Shown: positions 35,807 to 44,924, numbered from the stretch's first letter. The stretch is 64,000 bases of DNA from Neorickettsia sennetsu str. Miyayama (GCF_000013165.1 NC_007798.1:186001-250000); one strand, 5' to 3'. Notes: a model not told the origin generated them from the letters alone. Numbers and translations are program-made.

Positions 35807-36811
35807 ATGAGTTCTCATGTGGCTGTTGTTGGTGCGACAGAAATTATTGGAAGAGAGCTGATTAAGTTGCTCGCGTGTATGGAGATGAAAAAGGAATCCA
35901 TTTCTTTTCTTGTTTCTAGGGAGCATGCTGGGATGCACATCGGTTTTGGTGAGAGCGGCGATGTCGTTGTACAAGACGTAAGTATGTATGATTTTTCCAA
36001 GGCTCGTTTGGCTTTTTTTGTCGGTGGGCGTGGAATTGCTCATAATCTTGCCGAGCTTGCAACAATGGCAGGGTGTATTGTTTTGGATAGTAGCTCTTGT
36101 TTTAGAATGAGAGATGATGTGCCTCTTGTCATTCCTGAAGTAAATCCACACGTCTTGAACTCTCTTCCCGATACTAAAGTTATTTCCAGTCCTAGCTCGC
36201 TAACGATACAGATGTTATTGCCTTTAAAGCCTTTGCATGATGTAGCAAAAATTTCCAGGATATGGGTCAGCACCTATCAGTCGGTTTCGGATGCTGGAGA
36301 GGCAGGAATGGATGAGTTGTACGAGAGTACAAAACGTAGATTTGCTTTTGCCCAGGAAAAGCCATGTGTATTTCCGAGAAATATAGAATTTAACTGCATT
36401 CCACAGGTGGGAGAATTAGACGAGCAAAACTTCTGTGACGAAGAAATAGGTCTGGTAAGAGAAGCTAGAAAAATTTTGGAAGACGGTTCAATAGATGTGT
36501 TCCCGACATGTGTACGAGTTCCAGTTTTTGTTGGTCATGCGCAGAGTATAACTGTGGAGTTCAAGGAAAACATTTCCGAGGATGATGTTTATGAAATACT
36601 TTCGGATGCCGAGGGGGTAGCCTTCTTAAGGAAAAACTATAAGTGTCAGCCGGAAGTTGTTGGATATGATGATGTTTTTGTCTCACGGTTGAGGTTTCAC
36701 TCTCCACGTATGTTGTCTATGTGGGTGGTTGCAGACAACTTGAGGAAAGGTGGTGCGTTAAATCTTCTCCATATTTATGATCTTCTGTCCAGTGTCCATG
36801 GTTGGAAGTAG
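35807..36811 (+). CDS. asd: Aspartate-semialdehyde dehydrogenase homologue lacking the catalytic Cys
   Basis: Homologue of the enzyme that reduces aspartyl phosphate to aspartate semialdehyde for lysine, diaminopimelate, threonine and methionine. The NADP-binding start VAVVGATEIIGREL, the region VIPEVNPH, the TIQM-LLPLKPLHD stretch and FVGHAQS are retained. The catalytic NPNC motif, however, reads SPSS: Ser131 (codon TCG at 36197-36199) stands where the nucleophilic Cys should be, and the following SVSGAG is SVSDAG. The frame is intact at 334 residues from the ATG at 35807. Catalysis is unlikely by the normal mechanism. It stands alone after dnaA. Confidence 0.85.
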   Translation: MSSHVAVVGATEIIGRELIKLLACMEMKKESISFLVSREHAGMHIGFGESGDVVVQDVSMYDFSKARLAFFVGGRGIAHNLAELATMAGCIVLDSSSCFRMRDDVPLVIPEVNPHVLNSLPDTKVISSPSSLTIQMLLPLKPLHDVAKISRIWVSTYQSVSDAGEAGMDELYESTKRRFAFAQEKPCVFPRNIEFNCIPQVGELDEQNFCDEEIGLVREARKILEDGSIDVFPTCVRVPVFVGHAQSITVEFKENISEDDVYEILSDAEGVAFLRKNYKCQPEVVGYDDVFVSRLRFHSPRMLSMWVVADNLRKGGALNLLHIYDLLSSVHGWK

Positions 36812-36877
36812 CATCCCGCATTTGATTCGTGACTTGATGTTACGGAAAACATTGGTTGTGGTTGTGTAGTTGGGTGC

Positions 36878-37009
36878 ATGAGGGGTGCCCGTCTGGATGC
36901 TGTTTTGTCAGGTGGTGCTTCTTTATGCAGGAAAGGTCAGGATATGTTTTTTAATATGCAAGCAGACCGTCCATTTGTGGAGTTTAAGGGAGAACTTAAT
37001 TTTGATTGA
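36878..37009 (+). CDS. Possible small protein of 43 residues
   Basis: ATG-started frame in the 279-base gap between asd and rlmB. The product is hydrophilic and ends FVEFKGELNFD, which looks more protein-like than the overlapping Cys-rich frame at 36885. There is no ribosome site or recognised family. It is listed for completeness and could easily be chance. Confidence 0.2.
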   Translation: MRGARLDAVLSGGASLCRKGQDMFFNMQADRPFVEFKGELNFD

Positions 37010-37090
37010 ATCCTTCCTAGCATCGAACGCGACATATGATAGTGCTTCGAATGAACAAAATTTTCGAGTCTAGTGTATGCTGTGAAGAAT

Positions 37091-37822
37091 TTATTCGGCA
37101 CTGTAGAATCTGAACATTGCTATAGCAGCAGCGTTAGAAACATTAATACTATCGAAATTTTTATCGCTGTACATCGGTATAGAAAGGGTTTGATCACATC
37201 TGGTTTTTAGGAGATGTGAGATACCTTTTCCTTCTGAGCCGAGTACAAAGGCAACTTTATTCGGGAATCTTATTTCTGTTAACTTAGACCTTGCTCCTCC
37301 ATCCAGTGCATAACAAAAATAGCCGTTTTCTTGTAGAATCTTTACTGCATTTGTAAGGTTTGCTATTGTGCAAACTGGTATGCTCTCTAAGGCACCGCTA
37401 GCTGTTTTTGCGATAACAGAAGTTTCACTCGGTGAATGACGTTCCTTAACTACAAGTGCATCTACACCAAAAGCCTTGGATGATCTCAGTATGTTACCGA
37501 TATTAAAGGGATCAGTTATACTATCCAGTATTATAACCAGGGACCTCTTGCTGGTGCTTTTTAGTACGTCTCTTAGCTCGGGTTGTGAGAGTTTTTCGGT
37601 TACCACTGCTATTCCTTGGTGAAGCGCATCCCTTCCACAAATCTTCGCAATTTGCGTATTTTCACAAAAAGAAATATTTGGCAATCTAGATCGTTCGAGC
37701 AATGGTAAGTAAACAGCCTTTTTCTCCCTAGCGATGAAGATAGATAAGATATTTCTCTCAGGATTTTTTATCGCTGCTACGGCAGCATGTTTCCCAAATA
37801 TTACGACCTTCTCCTGTTGCAC
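37091..37822 (-). CDS. rlmB: 23S rRNA 2'-O-methyltransferase RlmB (TrmH family)
   Basis: SpoU-family enzyme that methylates the ribose of G2251 (E. coli numbering) in 23S rRNA. The three knot-fold motifs are present: DPFNIGNILRS, LGSEGKGI and IPM..(N)FDSINVSNAAAI. An N-terminal substrate-binding domain begins VIFGKHAAVAAI. The 243-residue length is typical. It is transcribed alone, opposite to the tRNAs that follow. Confidence 0.93.
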   Translation of the reverse strand: MQQEKVVIFGKHAAVAAIKNPERNILSIFIAREKKAVYLPLLERSRLPNISFCENTQIAKICGRDALHQGIAVVTEKLSQPELRDVLKSTSKRSLVIILDSITDPFNIGNILRSSKAFGVDALVVKERHSPSETSVIAKTASGALESIPVCTIANLTNAVKILQENGYFCYALDGGARSKLTEIRFPNKVAFVLGSEGKGISHLLKTRCDQTLSIPMYSDKNFDSINVSNAAAIAMFRFYSAE

Positions 37823-37897
37823 TTGCCCGACAGAGTGTTAGAATATCACGACGACTGATCTTAGCAAAAAAACTTTGCGTGTTACAGCGTTGTGTTG

Positions 37898-37980
37898 GGA
37901 GGGATGGCTGAGTGGTCAAAAGCAGCAGACTGTAAATCTGCCGACGTGAGTCTACGTAGGTTCAAATCCTTCTCCCTCCA
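37898..37980 (+). tRNA. tRNA-Tyr (anticodon GTA)
   Basis: An 83-base class II tRNA. The acceptor GGAGGGA pairs with TCCCTCC, the anticodon loop carries GTA, and a long variable arm (CGTGAGTCTACG) and T-arm GGTTCAAATCC follow. The discriminator is A and CCA is not encoded. A weak promoter (TTAGCA-N16-TACAGC, 37861-37888) stands upstream. It probably shares a transcript with the tRNA-Gly eight bases on. Confidence 0.95.
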
Positions 37981-37988
37981 GATTTTGT

Positions 37989-38059
37989 GCGGGTGTAGTT
38001 CAATGGTAGAATACCAGCCTTCCAAGCTGGTTGTGTGGGTTCGATTCCCATCATCCGCT
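37989..38059 (+). tRNA. tRNA-Gly (anticodon TCC)
   Basis: A 71-base cloverleaf: acceptor GCGGGTG with CATCCGC (one G-U), anticodon TCC, T-arm TGGGTTCGATTCCCA, discriminator T as usual for tRNA-Gly. It lies eight bases after tRNA-Tyr and 89 bases before rpsJ, with no gene between. Confidence 0.95.
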
Positions 38060-38148
38060 CCCTGTTTCTTTTTTGTTGTAGTGATTTAAGCGCTTTTGCG
38101 GTGATTGGGCCTTTTAATTGTTCGAGTTTTGGGTAGAATGTATCTAGT

Positions 38149-38460
38149 ATGAAGAAAATTAGGATAAAACTTAAGTCATTTGACAGCGGGATTCTGCACC
38201 GTTCGACCAAGGAGATTGTTATGGCAGCTAAGCGTAATGGTGCTCTGGTTTCGGGACCGATACCTTTGCCGACCAGGGTGAGTCGCTATACGGTGAATAA
38301 GTCCCCCCATGTCGATAAGAAATCCCGTGAGCAATTCCAGCTAGCGGTGCACAAGTGCCTCTTGGAGCTCTCAAGTTTTAATGCTCACCTTTTGAGCACC
38401 TTTACGAATTTTCAGCTGCCGGCTGGAGTTGATATAAGTGTTGAGGTGAGAGATGAGTAG
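38149..38460 (+). CDS. rpsJ: 30S ribosomal protein S10
   Basis: First gene of the S10-spc-alpha cluster, 103 residues, in the small-subunit head and also the NusE partner in antitermination. The conserved IRIKLKSFDSGIL, GPIPLPTRVSRYTV and HVDKKSREQF are clear. No tuf or fusA precedes it, unlike many alphaproteobacteria; tRNA-Gly is the upstream neighbour. A TAGAAT at 38134-38139 is only nine bases before the ATG, so the promoter may lie upstream of the tRNAs. It overlaps rplC by eight bases. Confidence 0.97.
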   Translation: MKKIRIKLKSFDSGILHRSTKEIVMAAKRNGALVSGPIPLPTRVSRYTVNKSPHVDKKSREQFQLAVHKCLLELSSFNAHLLSTFTNFQLPAGVDISVEVRDE

Positions 38461-39085
38461 GGTTGGTTTGTTGCTTAAGAAGGTTGGCTGTACCTCGGTC
38501 TACGACGATCGTTTTTCTTTAGTGCCGATTACGCTTCTTCAGTTAGAAGAAAATGTTGTCCTTTCCGCTGAGGAGAGGGACGGTGTTGTTATCGCGAGGG
38601 TCTCATTTGGAACGAGGAAGCTCAAGAGGCCACAGTCGGCGTGCTTGAAGAAACTTGGTCTAGAGAAAGGTGGTAGAGTTGTTGAATTTCGGGTTTCACC
38701 TCGTTTTATGCCAGAACCGCTCGGGTCTCTTACAGTAGAGCATTTTCGTCCTGGTCAGTACGTCGATGCTGTTGGGACAAGTATAGGAAAGGGTTTTGCT
38801 GGTGTAATGAAGAGGCATAATTTTGCTGGTTTGCGCGCTTCCCACGGTGTTTCTATATCACATAGATCAGGTGGATCTACAGGGCAGTGTCAGGATCCTG
38901 GAAAAGTTTTTAAGGGAAAAAAAATGGCGGGGCACATGGGTAATGCTAGAGTTACCATACAGAATCTATTGGTTCAGTTAGTGGACGTTGAAAACTGTCT
39001 CATAGGTGTACGCGGAAGCGTCCCTGGATGCAAGAATTCCTACGTTTTGCTGAAGGATGCGTTAAAAAAAGGTGAGTTTGTGTGA
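38453..39085 (+). CDS. rplC: 50S ribosomal protein L3
   Basis: uL3, 210 residues, near the peptidyl-transferase centre. It starts [16 protein letters not shown], and the C-terminal half has the signature [20 protein letters not shown] and GKKMAGHMG. It overlaps rplD by four bases. Nothing unusual. Confidence 0.97.
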
Positions 39086-39729
39086 TGAGTAGTCTAGAGG
39101 TAGGAGTTTTGGATTTTGGTGCCAGCAGTCTTGCTGGAAGTGTCGCGGTGGATCGTGCGCTTATAGAAGCGCCGTTTCGTCCTGATCTGCTGAGCCTTGT
39201 GATAAATTGGCAGCTTGCAAAAAGACGTGCTGGTACTCACAAAACAAAGGGTATCTCTGAGGTTAGTGGTACGACTAGAAAGCCGTACAGACAGAAGGGT
39301 ACTGGTAGAGCAAGGCAGGGTAGTTTGCGTGCTCCCCAATTTCGCAAGGGTGGAATTGTGTTTGGACCGGTGGTTAGGCAGCATGGTTTTTCTGTCAATA
39401 AGAAGGTCAGGTCTCTTGCTCTTCGTTCAGCTCTATCGATGAGATTTGCTGAGGGTCGCCTGTTTGTTCTTGAAAGTTCTAGGTTGGGTGAGTCAAAAGC
39501 TGCTACGTTGTTGAAATGGTTTGCTTCGAATGCTGAGTTATCTGTAGGTAAGAAGTTTCTCATTGTGACAGAAGAAAAAAACGAAGGTTTGCTCAGGGCA
39601 GCTTCCAATTTGCATTGGGTTAAGGTTTTATGGGGATCTTCTGCTAATGTATACGATGTTGTCCTGCATGACTTTGTGTTGCTTGAGAAAGCATCTGTTG
39701 ATGTATTGGTTAAGAGGTTGCTGAAATGA
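39082..39729 (+). CDS. rplD: 50S ribosomal protein L4
   Basis: uL4, 215 residues, lining the exit tunnel; in other bacteria it also feeds back on this operon. The tunnel loop region [20 protein letters not shown] and [10 protein letters not shown] is typical. The start ATG (39082) overlaps the rplC stop, and its own stop overlaps rplW by four bases. Confidence 0.97.
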
Positions 39730-40010
39730 AGCTCGATTTAATAGGCCCTTTGGTGGTCACTGAGAAGTCATATTTGCTAAAGGATTCCTTAGGGAAGATT
39801 TCGGTTTTTGCGCCTGTTTCAGCAACCAAGCGGCAAGTTAGGTCTCTTTTTTCGGAAAGGTTCAAAAGCATAAAGATTCTAGCAGTTAATTCTGTCCTTA
39901 CTTGTGGGAAAAGTAAGCGTTTTAAGGGTAAGTCAGGTAAACGCTCTGATAGGAAGAAGTTTATCCTCACTGTAGATGGTGGTTCCCAACTTGATTTGAG
40001 TAGGTTATAG
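39726..40010 (+). CDS. rplW: 50S ribosomal protein L23
   Basis: uL23, 94 residues, at the tunnel exit where trigger factor and SRP dock. It starts with [13 protein letters not shown] and includes the conserved [20 protein letters not shown]. Five bases separate it from rplB. Confidence 0.96.
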
Positions 40011-40015
40011 ATTTT

Positions 40016-40855
40016 ATGCCGGTTAAGAATTTAAAGCCTTTTAATGCTTCCTCCAGAGGTGCAGTTCTAGTTGATTATTCTGAGCTCTGGCGTGGGTCGC
40101 CTGAGAAAAAGTTACTTCTTCCTAAGAAGTCGTGTTCCGGGAGAAATAATGCTGGTCGCATTACTGTTAGGCATAGGGGCGGTAGAGGTAAGGTAAGATA
40201 TAGGTTGATCAGCTTCAGTCGTTTTTCTTCTGGTGCTCCACTCTTTACGAAGGCCGTTGTTGAAAGGATTGAGTATGATCCGAATAGAACTGCATTTATT
40301 GCTTTAGTTCGTGATTTTAAGACCGGTCTACCTTCATATATCATTGCTCCGGAGGGTCTAAAGAAATCTGATGTGCTTTCGACGGACGTTTTCGACGATA
40401 TGGCTCCAGGGGCGTGTATGCCGTTGGGAAAGGTGCCTCTTGGTACGACGGTGCATAATGTTGAGTTGAAACCCGGTGCTGGTGGCCAGCTTGTTCGTTC
40501 TGCAGGTAGTAGTGCGCGTGTAATTGCCAGGGATGGGAATTATACACTTGTCACTTTGCCTTCGGGAGAGAAGCGATTGATTCTGTCAACTTGTCATGCT
40601 ACGATTGGCGCGGTTTCTAACGCAGATAGGAAAAATACCAAGCTAGGCAAAGCTGGAAGATCTAGGTGGCTTGGCAGAAGGCCTTCTGTAAGAGGGGTTG
40701 CGATGAACCCTGTGGATCATCCTATGGGTGGAGGAGAAGGAAAAACTTCAGGTGGGCGTCACCCTGTTTCTCCTTGGGGTTTCCCTACAAAAGGTAAGAA
40801 GACTAGGGATCCTAATAAGTTGAGCTCGAAATTTATTAAGTCGAAGAAGAGGTAG
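40016..40855 (+). CDS. rplB: 50S ribosomal protein L2
   Basis: uL2, 279 residues, needed for subunit joining and peptidyl transfer. [11 protein letters not shown], the metal-binding [15 protein letters not shown] and the C-terminal [20 protein letters not shown] are all intact. Full length, with a basic tail. Confidence 0.97.
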   Translation: MPVKNLKPFNASSRGAVLVDYSELWRGSPEKKLLLPKKSCSGRNNAGRITVRHRGGRGKVRYRLISFSRFSSGAPLFTKAVVERIEYDPNRTAFIALVRDFKTGLPSYIIAPEGLKKSDVLSTDVFDDMAPGACMPLGKVPLGTTVHNVELKPGAGGQLVRSAGSSARVIARDGNYTLVTLPSGEKRLILSTCHATIGAVSNADRKNTKLGKAGRSRWLGRRPSVRGVAMNPVDHPMGGGEGKTSGGRHPVSPWGFPTKGKKTRDPNKLSSKFIKSKKR

Positions 40856-40863
40856 TGTTTTGT

Positions 40864-41139
40864 ATGCCTAGATCTGTCTGGAAGGGTCCGTTTTGCGATA
40901 ATTACGTTATAAAGTTGGCGAGGAGGGCTAGAGGCAATCCTAACGTTCTGATCAAGATAAGATCGAGGAGGTCTGTGATTCTACCTGCTTTTGTTGGTTA
41001 CACTTTTGGAGTTTACAACGGGAAAGTGTTCATACCTGTTAAAGTGAATGAGAACATGGTCGGCCATAAGTTTGGTGAGTTCTCTCCGACTAGAACATTC
41101 AACGGACATAGTGGAGATAGGAAGGTTAACAAAAAATGA
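40864..41139 (+). CDS. rpsS: 30S ribosomal protein S19
   Basis: uS19, 91 residues, in the head of the small subunit contacting the A-site finger. It starts [10 protein letters not shown] at the ATG 40864; an in-frame TTG nine bases earlier is not needed. [21 protein letters not shown] is typical. It overlaps rplV by four bases. Confidence 0.96.
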   Translation: MPRSVWKGPFCDNYVIKLARRARGNPNVLIKIRSRRSVILPAFVGYTFGVYNGKVFIPVKVNENMVGHKFGEFSPTRTFNGHSGDRKVNKK

Positions 41140-41477
41140 GGGCTGAGTATAAGAATATGAAATCGAGTGTCCAGAAGGTAAATCTGGTTGCCGATATGAT
41201 TCGTGGTAAGGGGGTTGATGTCGCTAGGTCGCAGCTTTTGTTTTTGAAAAAAGCTTTAGCTAAGCCGCTTTCAAAGGTTTTGATGTCATCTGTTGCGAAT
41301 GCTCAAAATAATTTTGGTGTCGATCCAGATAATTTATACGTGAAGGAAGTTTTTGTGGGTAAGGGGATGTCTCTAAAGAGATTTGCGGCTCGCGCGCGCG
41401 GTAGGTCTGCTTCTATCAGGAAGCACTACTCAAATGTATCTATATTATTAGGGGTTTTGGATGGGTCAAAAGGTTAA
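41136..41477 (+). CDS. rplV: 50S ribosomal protein L22
   Basis: uL22, 113 residues, whose beta-hairpin lines the exit tunnel. [13 protein letters not shown] at the start and the basic loop [16 protein letters not shown] are typical. Its end overlaps the start of rpsC by 17 bases, longer than the usual four. Confidence 0.96.
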   Translation: MRAEYKNMKSSVQKVNLVADMIRGKGVDVARSQLLFLKKALAKPLSKVLMSSVANAQNNFGVDPDNLYVKEVFVGKGMSLKRFAARARGRSASIRKHYSNVSILLGVLDGSKG

Positions 41478-42096
41478 TCCTGTTGGTTTTAGGTTGTGGA
41501 CACATGGCTCTCATGGTTCTGTTTGGTATAGTAAGTCTTGCGATTATGCTAAGACCGTTGCCGAAGATTATTTTGTCACCAAGTATGTGGAGAGCAGTTT
41601 TGCTCATATTGGCATATCTAAGGTGATTATAAAACGGAAGGGTGCGTCTTGTGATATTACACTTCATTGTATGAAGCCTGGTCTGATTATTGGGAAGAAA
41701 GGTGCTGATCTTGAATCTTTTAGGCTTAAGCTGAACAAAAAGTTTGGTTTTGTTCCTAGCCTGAATGTTGTTGAAGTGAAGAAGCCTAACAGTAGTGCGG
41801 TATTGGTGGCGAAGAGTATTGCTTTTCAGCTTGAGAAACGTTCTTCCTTTAGGAGGGTGATAAAAAAGGCGATAGCTACCGTCATGAGGGAGAGTGACGT
41901 AAAAGGTGTGAAGGTTGCTTGCTCTGGCAGGCTTTCTGGGGCTGAAATTGCTCGTACGGAAGTCTTTAAGGAAGGCTCCATTCCTCTGCACACTATGAGG
42001 GCTGATATTGACTACTGGGTCGCTGAAGCTCATACGACGTACGGTGTAATAGGTGTGAAGGTTTGGATATACAGGGGTAATATATTTAGGGTATAG
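41461..42096 (+). CDS. rpsC: 30S ribosomal protein S3
   Basis: uS3, 211 residues, part of the mRNA entry helicase. [13 protein letters not shown] at the start, the KH domain with GLIIGKKGADLE (about 70-81) and the C-terminal SGRLSGAEIARTE are present. A 15-base gap follows before rplP. Confidence 0.97.
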   Translation: MGQKVNPVGFRLWTHGSHGSVWYSKSCDYAKTVAEDYFVTKYVESSFAHIGISKVIIKRKGASCDITLHCMKPGLIIGKKGADLESFRLKLNKKFGFVPSLNVVEVKKPNSSAVLVAKSIAFQLEKRSSFRRVIKKAIATVMRESDVKGVKVACSGRLSGAEIARTEVFKEGSIPLHTMRADIDYWVAEAHTTYGVIGVKVWIYRGNIFRV

Positions 42097-42111
42097 TGAT
42101 TTTTACTTGAT

Positions 42112-42531
42112 ATGCTTGCACCGAAGAAATTAAAGCACAAAAAGTTTAGGAAAGTGAGGTTTTCAGACGCTAGTGCTCGGGGTTCAGGATTGGCTTTTGG
42201 GGAATATGGCCTAAAGGCAATTGGGAGCGCTAGGCTTAATGGAAGGCAAATAGAATCTGCGCGTAGAGTGATAACCAGGATTGTCTCAAAAGCGGGTAAG
42301 CTTTGGATCAATGTTTTCCCTGGAATTCCTCTCACACGAAAGCCAACTGATGTCCGGATGGGTGGTGGTAAGGGATCTGTCGATTCCTATATCTTTGCTA
42401 TTTCTCCGGGTAGAGTGCTTTTTGAATTGGGTGGCGTTGACAGAGAGAAGGCTAAGCTTGCTCTGTGTAAGGCATCTGCTAAGCTTCCTTTTTCCACAAA
42501 GTTTGTTGAGAGAGTTTCGTGTGAGCTATGA
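42112..42531 (+). CDS. rplP: 50S ribosomal protein L16
   Basis: uL16, 139 residues, at the A-site tRNA elbow. It starts MLAPKKLKHKKFRK and contains LNGRQIESARRVITRIVSK and IPLTRKPTDVRMGGGKGSV. Its stop overlaps the rpmC start by four bases. Confidence 0.97.
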   Translation: MLAPKKLKHKKFRKVRFSDASARGSGLAFGEYGLKAIGSARLNGRQIESARRVITRIVSKAGKLWINVFPGIPLTRKPTDVRMGGGKGSVDSYIFAISPGRVLFELGGVDREKAKLALCKASAKLPFSTKFVERVSCEL

Positions 42532-42722
42532 GAATATCTGATATTAGAGCTAGGTCTAATGAGGAACTGGTAGAATTGCTTTCGTCTATGAGGGCTGAGT
42601 TGTTTGCTATTGAGCTCAGAGCTCCCTCTTCTGAACCTAGGGTCAGACGTGTTGCTAAAAAATTTATCCGCAGGGATGTTGCGCGGATATTAACGTGTTT
42701 ACGAGGGAATAAAGGGAGTTAG
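42528..42722 (+). CDS. rpmC: 50S ribosomal protein L29
   Basis: uL29, 64 residues, at the tunnel exit beside L23. Two helices: SNEELVELLSSMRAELFAIE and KKFIRRDVARILTCLRGN. One base separates it from rpsQ. Confidence 0.94.
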   Translation: MRISDIRARSNEELVELLSSMRAELFAIELRAPSSEPRVRRVAKKFIRRDVARILTCLRGNKGS

Positions 42723-42723
42723 A

Positions 42724-42948
42724 ATGTCTGCGTTGGTGTTAGAAGGTGTTGCCGTTAGAGATTCTTTATCTAAGACGGTTAAGGTAAGGGTCACTCGCAA
42801 GGTGTCCCATCCAAAGTATAAGAAAGTTTTGCACCTTACAAAGTCTTACTTAGCGCATGATGAGGCGAATGTTGTCCGTGCTGGGCAGGTGGTGAGGATT
42901 CAGGCTGTGAGGCCTATATCTGCTCGGAAAGCGTGGTTGGTAGTTTAA
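42724..42948 (+). CDS. rpsQ: 30S ribosomal protein S17
   Basis: uS17, 74 residues, an early 16S rRNA binder. The OB-fold motifs LEGVAVRDSLSKTVKVRVTR, HPKYKK and RIQAVRPISARKAWLVV are clear. A 17-base gap follows before rplN. Confidence 0.95.
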   Translation: MSALVLEGVAVRDSLSKTVKVRVTRKVSHPKYKKVLHLTKSYLAHDEANVVRAGQVVRIQAVRPISARKAWLVV

Positions 42949-42965
42949 GTGGTTATCTTGGCTTT

Positions 42966-43325
42966 ATGATAAAAAAGGAAACTGTGTTAGATGTAGCTGA
43001 CAATTCAGGTGCTAGGAAGGTTCTGTGTATCGGTATCTCGGGCTCGAAGAAGACAGCTTCAATAGGTGATGTAATAACTGTCTCGGTGAAAAAGTGCATT
43101 CCTGTAGGCAAAGTTTCTGCTGGCTCTATACATAGAGCGGTTGTTGTCCGAGTCAAGAAAAGGTCTTCTTCTAGCATTGTAGTTTTTGGCGATAATGCTG
43201 TTGTACTTCTCAATAAACAGAATGAAATGATAGGAACGAGGGTTTTCGGACCTACGGATAGTTTGTTGCGCCGCAATAAAGGTTTTGCAAAGATTTCCTC
43301 TTTGTCGCAGGAGGTTTTTCAGTGA
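42966..43325 (+). CDS. rplN: 50S ribosomal protein L14
   Basis: uL14, 119 residues, at the subunit interface. The start is the ATG at 42966 (MIKKETVLDVADNSGARKV); the open frame before it overlaps rpsQ and is not conserved. IGTRVFGP at the C-terminus is typical. It overlaps rplX by four bases. Confidence 0.96.
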   Translation: MIKKETVLDVADNSGARKVLCIGISGSKKTASIGDVITVSVKKCIPVGKVSAGSIHRAVVVRVKKRSSSSIVVFGDNAVVLLNKQNEMIGTRVFGPTDSLLRRNKGFAKISSLSQEVFQ

Positions 43326-43636
43326 AAAGGATAGTGTCTGGTGATCAGGTGAAGGTCATTTCGGGTAACGAAGCTGGCAAGGTAGGTGTTGTACGGAAAG
43401 TTCTCTATTCTTCTGTCGGTCGGAGAAAAGAGGTTTATGTTATCGTATCAGATGTGAATGTTCGTAGGTTTGTTAAGAAGACTCAAGCTGGAAAGAAGTT
43501 TGATGCTAAGTCTTACCCAATTGCGGTTTCTAATGTTGCGCTGCTTGCTGGGGATGGTTTTGTCTCAAAGGTTGGCTTTAAATTAAAGGACGGTACGAAA
43601 AAGCGGATCTTCAAGAGGACTGCCGAGTTTGTCTAG
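43322..43636 (+). CDS. rplX: 50S ribosomal protein L24
   Basis: uL24, 104 residues, an assembly initiator near the tunnel exit. The KOW motif is GDQVKVISGNEAGKVGVV at about 7-24. It starts at GTG 43322, overlapping the rplN stop. Confidence 0.95.
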   Translation: MKRIVSGDQVKVISGNEAGKVGVVRKVLYSSVGRRKEVYVIVSDVNVRRFVKKTQAGKKFDAKSYPIAVSNVALLAGDGFVSKVGFKLKDGTKKRIFKRTAEFV

Positions 43637-43651
43637 TTTGGGTATTTTGAG

Positions 43652-44185
43652 ATGCTTGAAAGTGAATATCATAAAAGTGCGTTAGCAAGGGTCATGAAGG
43701 AGGTTGGAGTGGACTCCCCTGTAAAGGCCCCAAGGTTTGAGAAAGTGTGTCTAAGTGTTGGACTAGGTGGTGCTAGCAGTGACAGTAAGCTTTTAGCTTC
43801 TGCTGTGGAAGATTTGTCTCTCATAGCTGGGCAGAAGGCTGTGGTGACGGTTGCGAAAAAGTCCATATCTTCTTTCAAGTTGCGCAAGGGTTTTCCGGTT
43901 GGTTGCCGGGTCACTCTTCGCAAGAGGAGGATGTTTGATTTTATAAACAGGCTATTATACATGGCCTTACCCGATCAAAAGGATTTTAAGGGATTTACGA
44001 TGAGAAATTTTGACGGGCATGGTAATATGGCTTTCGGTTTGACGGAACACATCGTCTTTCCTGAAGTAGATTTTGATAAAACTTATCGGATAATCGGGAT
44101 GAATGTGGTTGTAGTGACAACGGCTTCTACTGATCAGTTAGCACGAATCTTATTGTCTTGCTACGGGTTTCCGTTCAGGGATTAG
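43652..44185 (+). CDS. rplE: 50S ribosomal protein L5
   Basis: uL5, 177 residues, binds 5S rRNA in the central protuberance. [21 protein letters not shown] and [22 protein letters not shown] are characteristic. It is preceded by a short gap with TTTGAG only as a weak ribosome site. Confidence 0.96.
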   Translation: MLESEYHKSALARVMKEVGVDSPVKAPRFEKVCLSVGLGGASSDSKLLASAVEDLSLIAGQKAVVTVAKKSISSFKLRKGFPVGCRVTLRKRRMFDFINRLLYMALPDQKDFKGFTMRNFDGHGNMAFGLTEHIVFPEVDFDKTYRIIGMNVVVVTTASTDQLARILLSCYGFPFRD

Positions 44186-44201
44186 TATTTGGAATTTTTG
44201 T

Positions 44202-44507
44202 ATGGCAAAAAAAGCTTTAGTAGTAAAAGATGAAAGGAAAAGGGCTCTAGCCTGCCGTTCTAGAGAAAAGAGGTCCGCTGTTCGTAATATGAGGAACGAC
44301 AAGACTATTTCGCTCAAGGAAAGAGTTGCTATTCAGGCGAAGCTTAATTCTCTTCCTAGGAATAGTTCTCCTGCGAGGAGTAAGAATAGATGCTCAATAA
44401 CTGGTAGGCCCAGGGGTTACTATCGCAAATTTGGTATCTCTAGGATACAGTTGCGTGTCTTGGCTAACTGGGGGAAGCTGCCTGGTGTTGTAAAGTCTAG
44501 TTGGTAG
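44202..44507 (+). CDS. rpsN: 30S ribosomal protein S14
   Basis: uS14, 101 residues, the long zinc-free type with a single Cys in [20 protein letters not shown]. It belongs to the 3' domain of the small subunit. It starts [13 protein letters not shown]. Confidence 0.96.
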   Translation: MAKKALVVKDERKRALACRSREKRSAVRNMRNDKTISLKERVAIQAKLNSLPRNSSPARSKNRCSITGRPRGYYRKFGISRIQLRVLANWGKLPGVVKSSW

Positions 44508-44526
44508 TTTTGTGGGAGGGTGTTAG

Positions 44527-44922
44527 GTGCCGAATAGCTTGATTGCAGATGCTGTTGCGAGAATTAGGAATGGACAAATGGCTAGGCTTCGAGAAGTCAC
44601 CATATATCATTCTCGTGTTCTTGTTGAAATAGCTGCCCTTCTCAAGGAAGAGGGTTATATTGTCGGGTATGAAGTGATTGAGATTAGGCCCTCTGTAAAG
44701 AGGATAATAATAAGGTTGAAATACTATTGCGGGCAGCCTGTTATAAGTAAGCTGAAGCTCTTTTCGCGTCCAGGAAAGAGGATTTATTCGCGTGCATGTG
44801 AGATACCAAAGTTCTACGGAGGATTGGGTATCTCAGTTCTTTCTACTTCTAAGGGCATTCTGCCCTCCTATAAGGCTGTAAGCAGTAATTGCGGTGGTGA
44901 GTTGTTATTTGGGGTGTATTAG
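44527..44922 (+). CDS. rpsH: 30S ribosomal protein S8
   Basis: uS8, 131 residues; in other bacteria it represses the spc operon by binding its message. It starts at GTG 44527 with a strong GGAGGG at 44514-44519. IADAVARIRNGQMA and ISVLSTSKGILPSYKA with the C-terminal GGELLFGVY are typical. Confidence 0.96.
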   Translation: MPNSLIADAVARIRNGQMARLREVTIYHSRVLVEIAALLKEEGYIVGYEVIEIRPSVKRIIIRLKYYCGQPVISKLKLFSRPGKRIYSRACEIPKFYGGLGISVLSTSKGILPSYKAVSSNCGGELLFGVY

Positions 44923-44924
44923 AG

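Noticed and set aside
36885-37073. 62-codon frame between asd and rlmB
   Set aside because: Cys- and Leu-rich composition typical of an out-of-frame reading, no ribosome site.
37892-38089. 65-codon frame over tRNA-Tyr and tRNA-Gly
   Set aside because: It lies almost wholly within two clear tRNA genes.
38060-38148. Remnant of tuf between tRNA-Gly and rpsJ
   Set aside because: The 89 bases show no recognisable EF-Tu codons in any frame; a short Val-rich reading is coincidence.
41440-42033. 197-codon reverse frame opposite rpsC
   Set aside because: Exact shadow of a conserved ribosomal gene; similar shadows lie opposite carB, trhO, hscA and secA.
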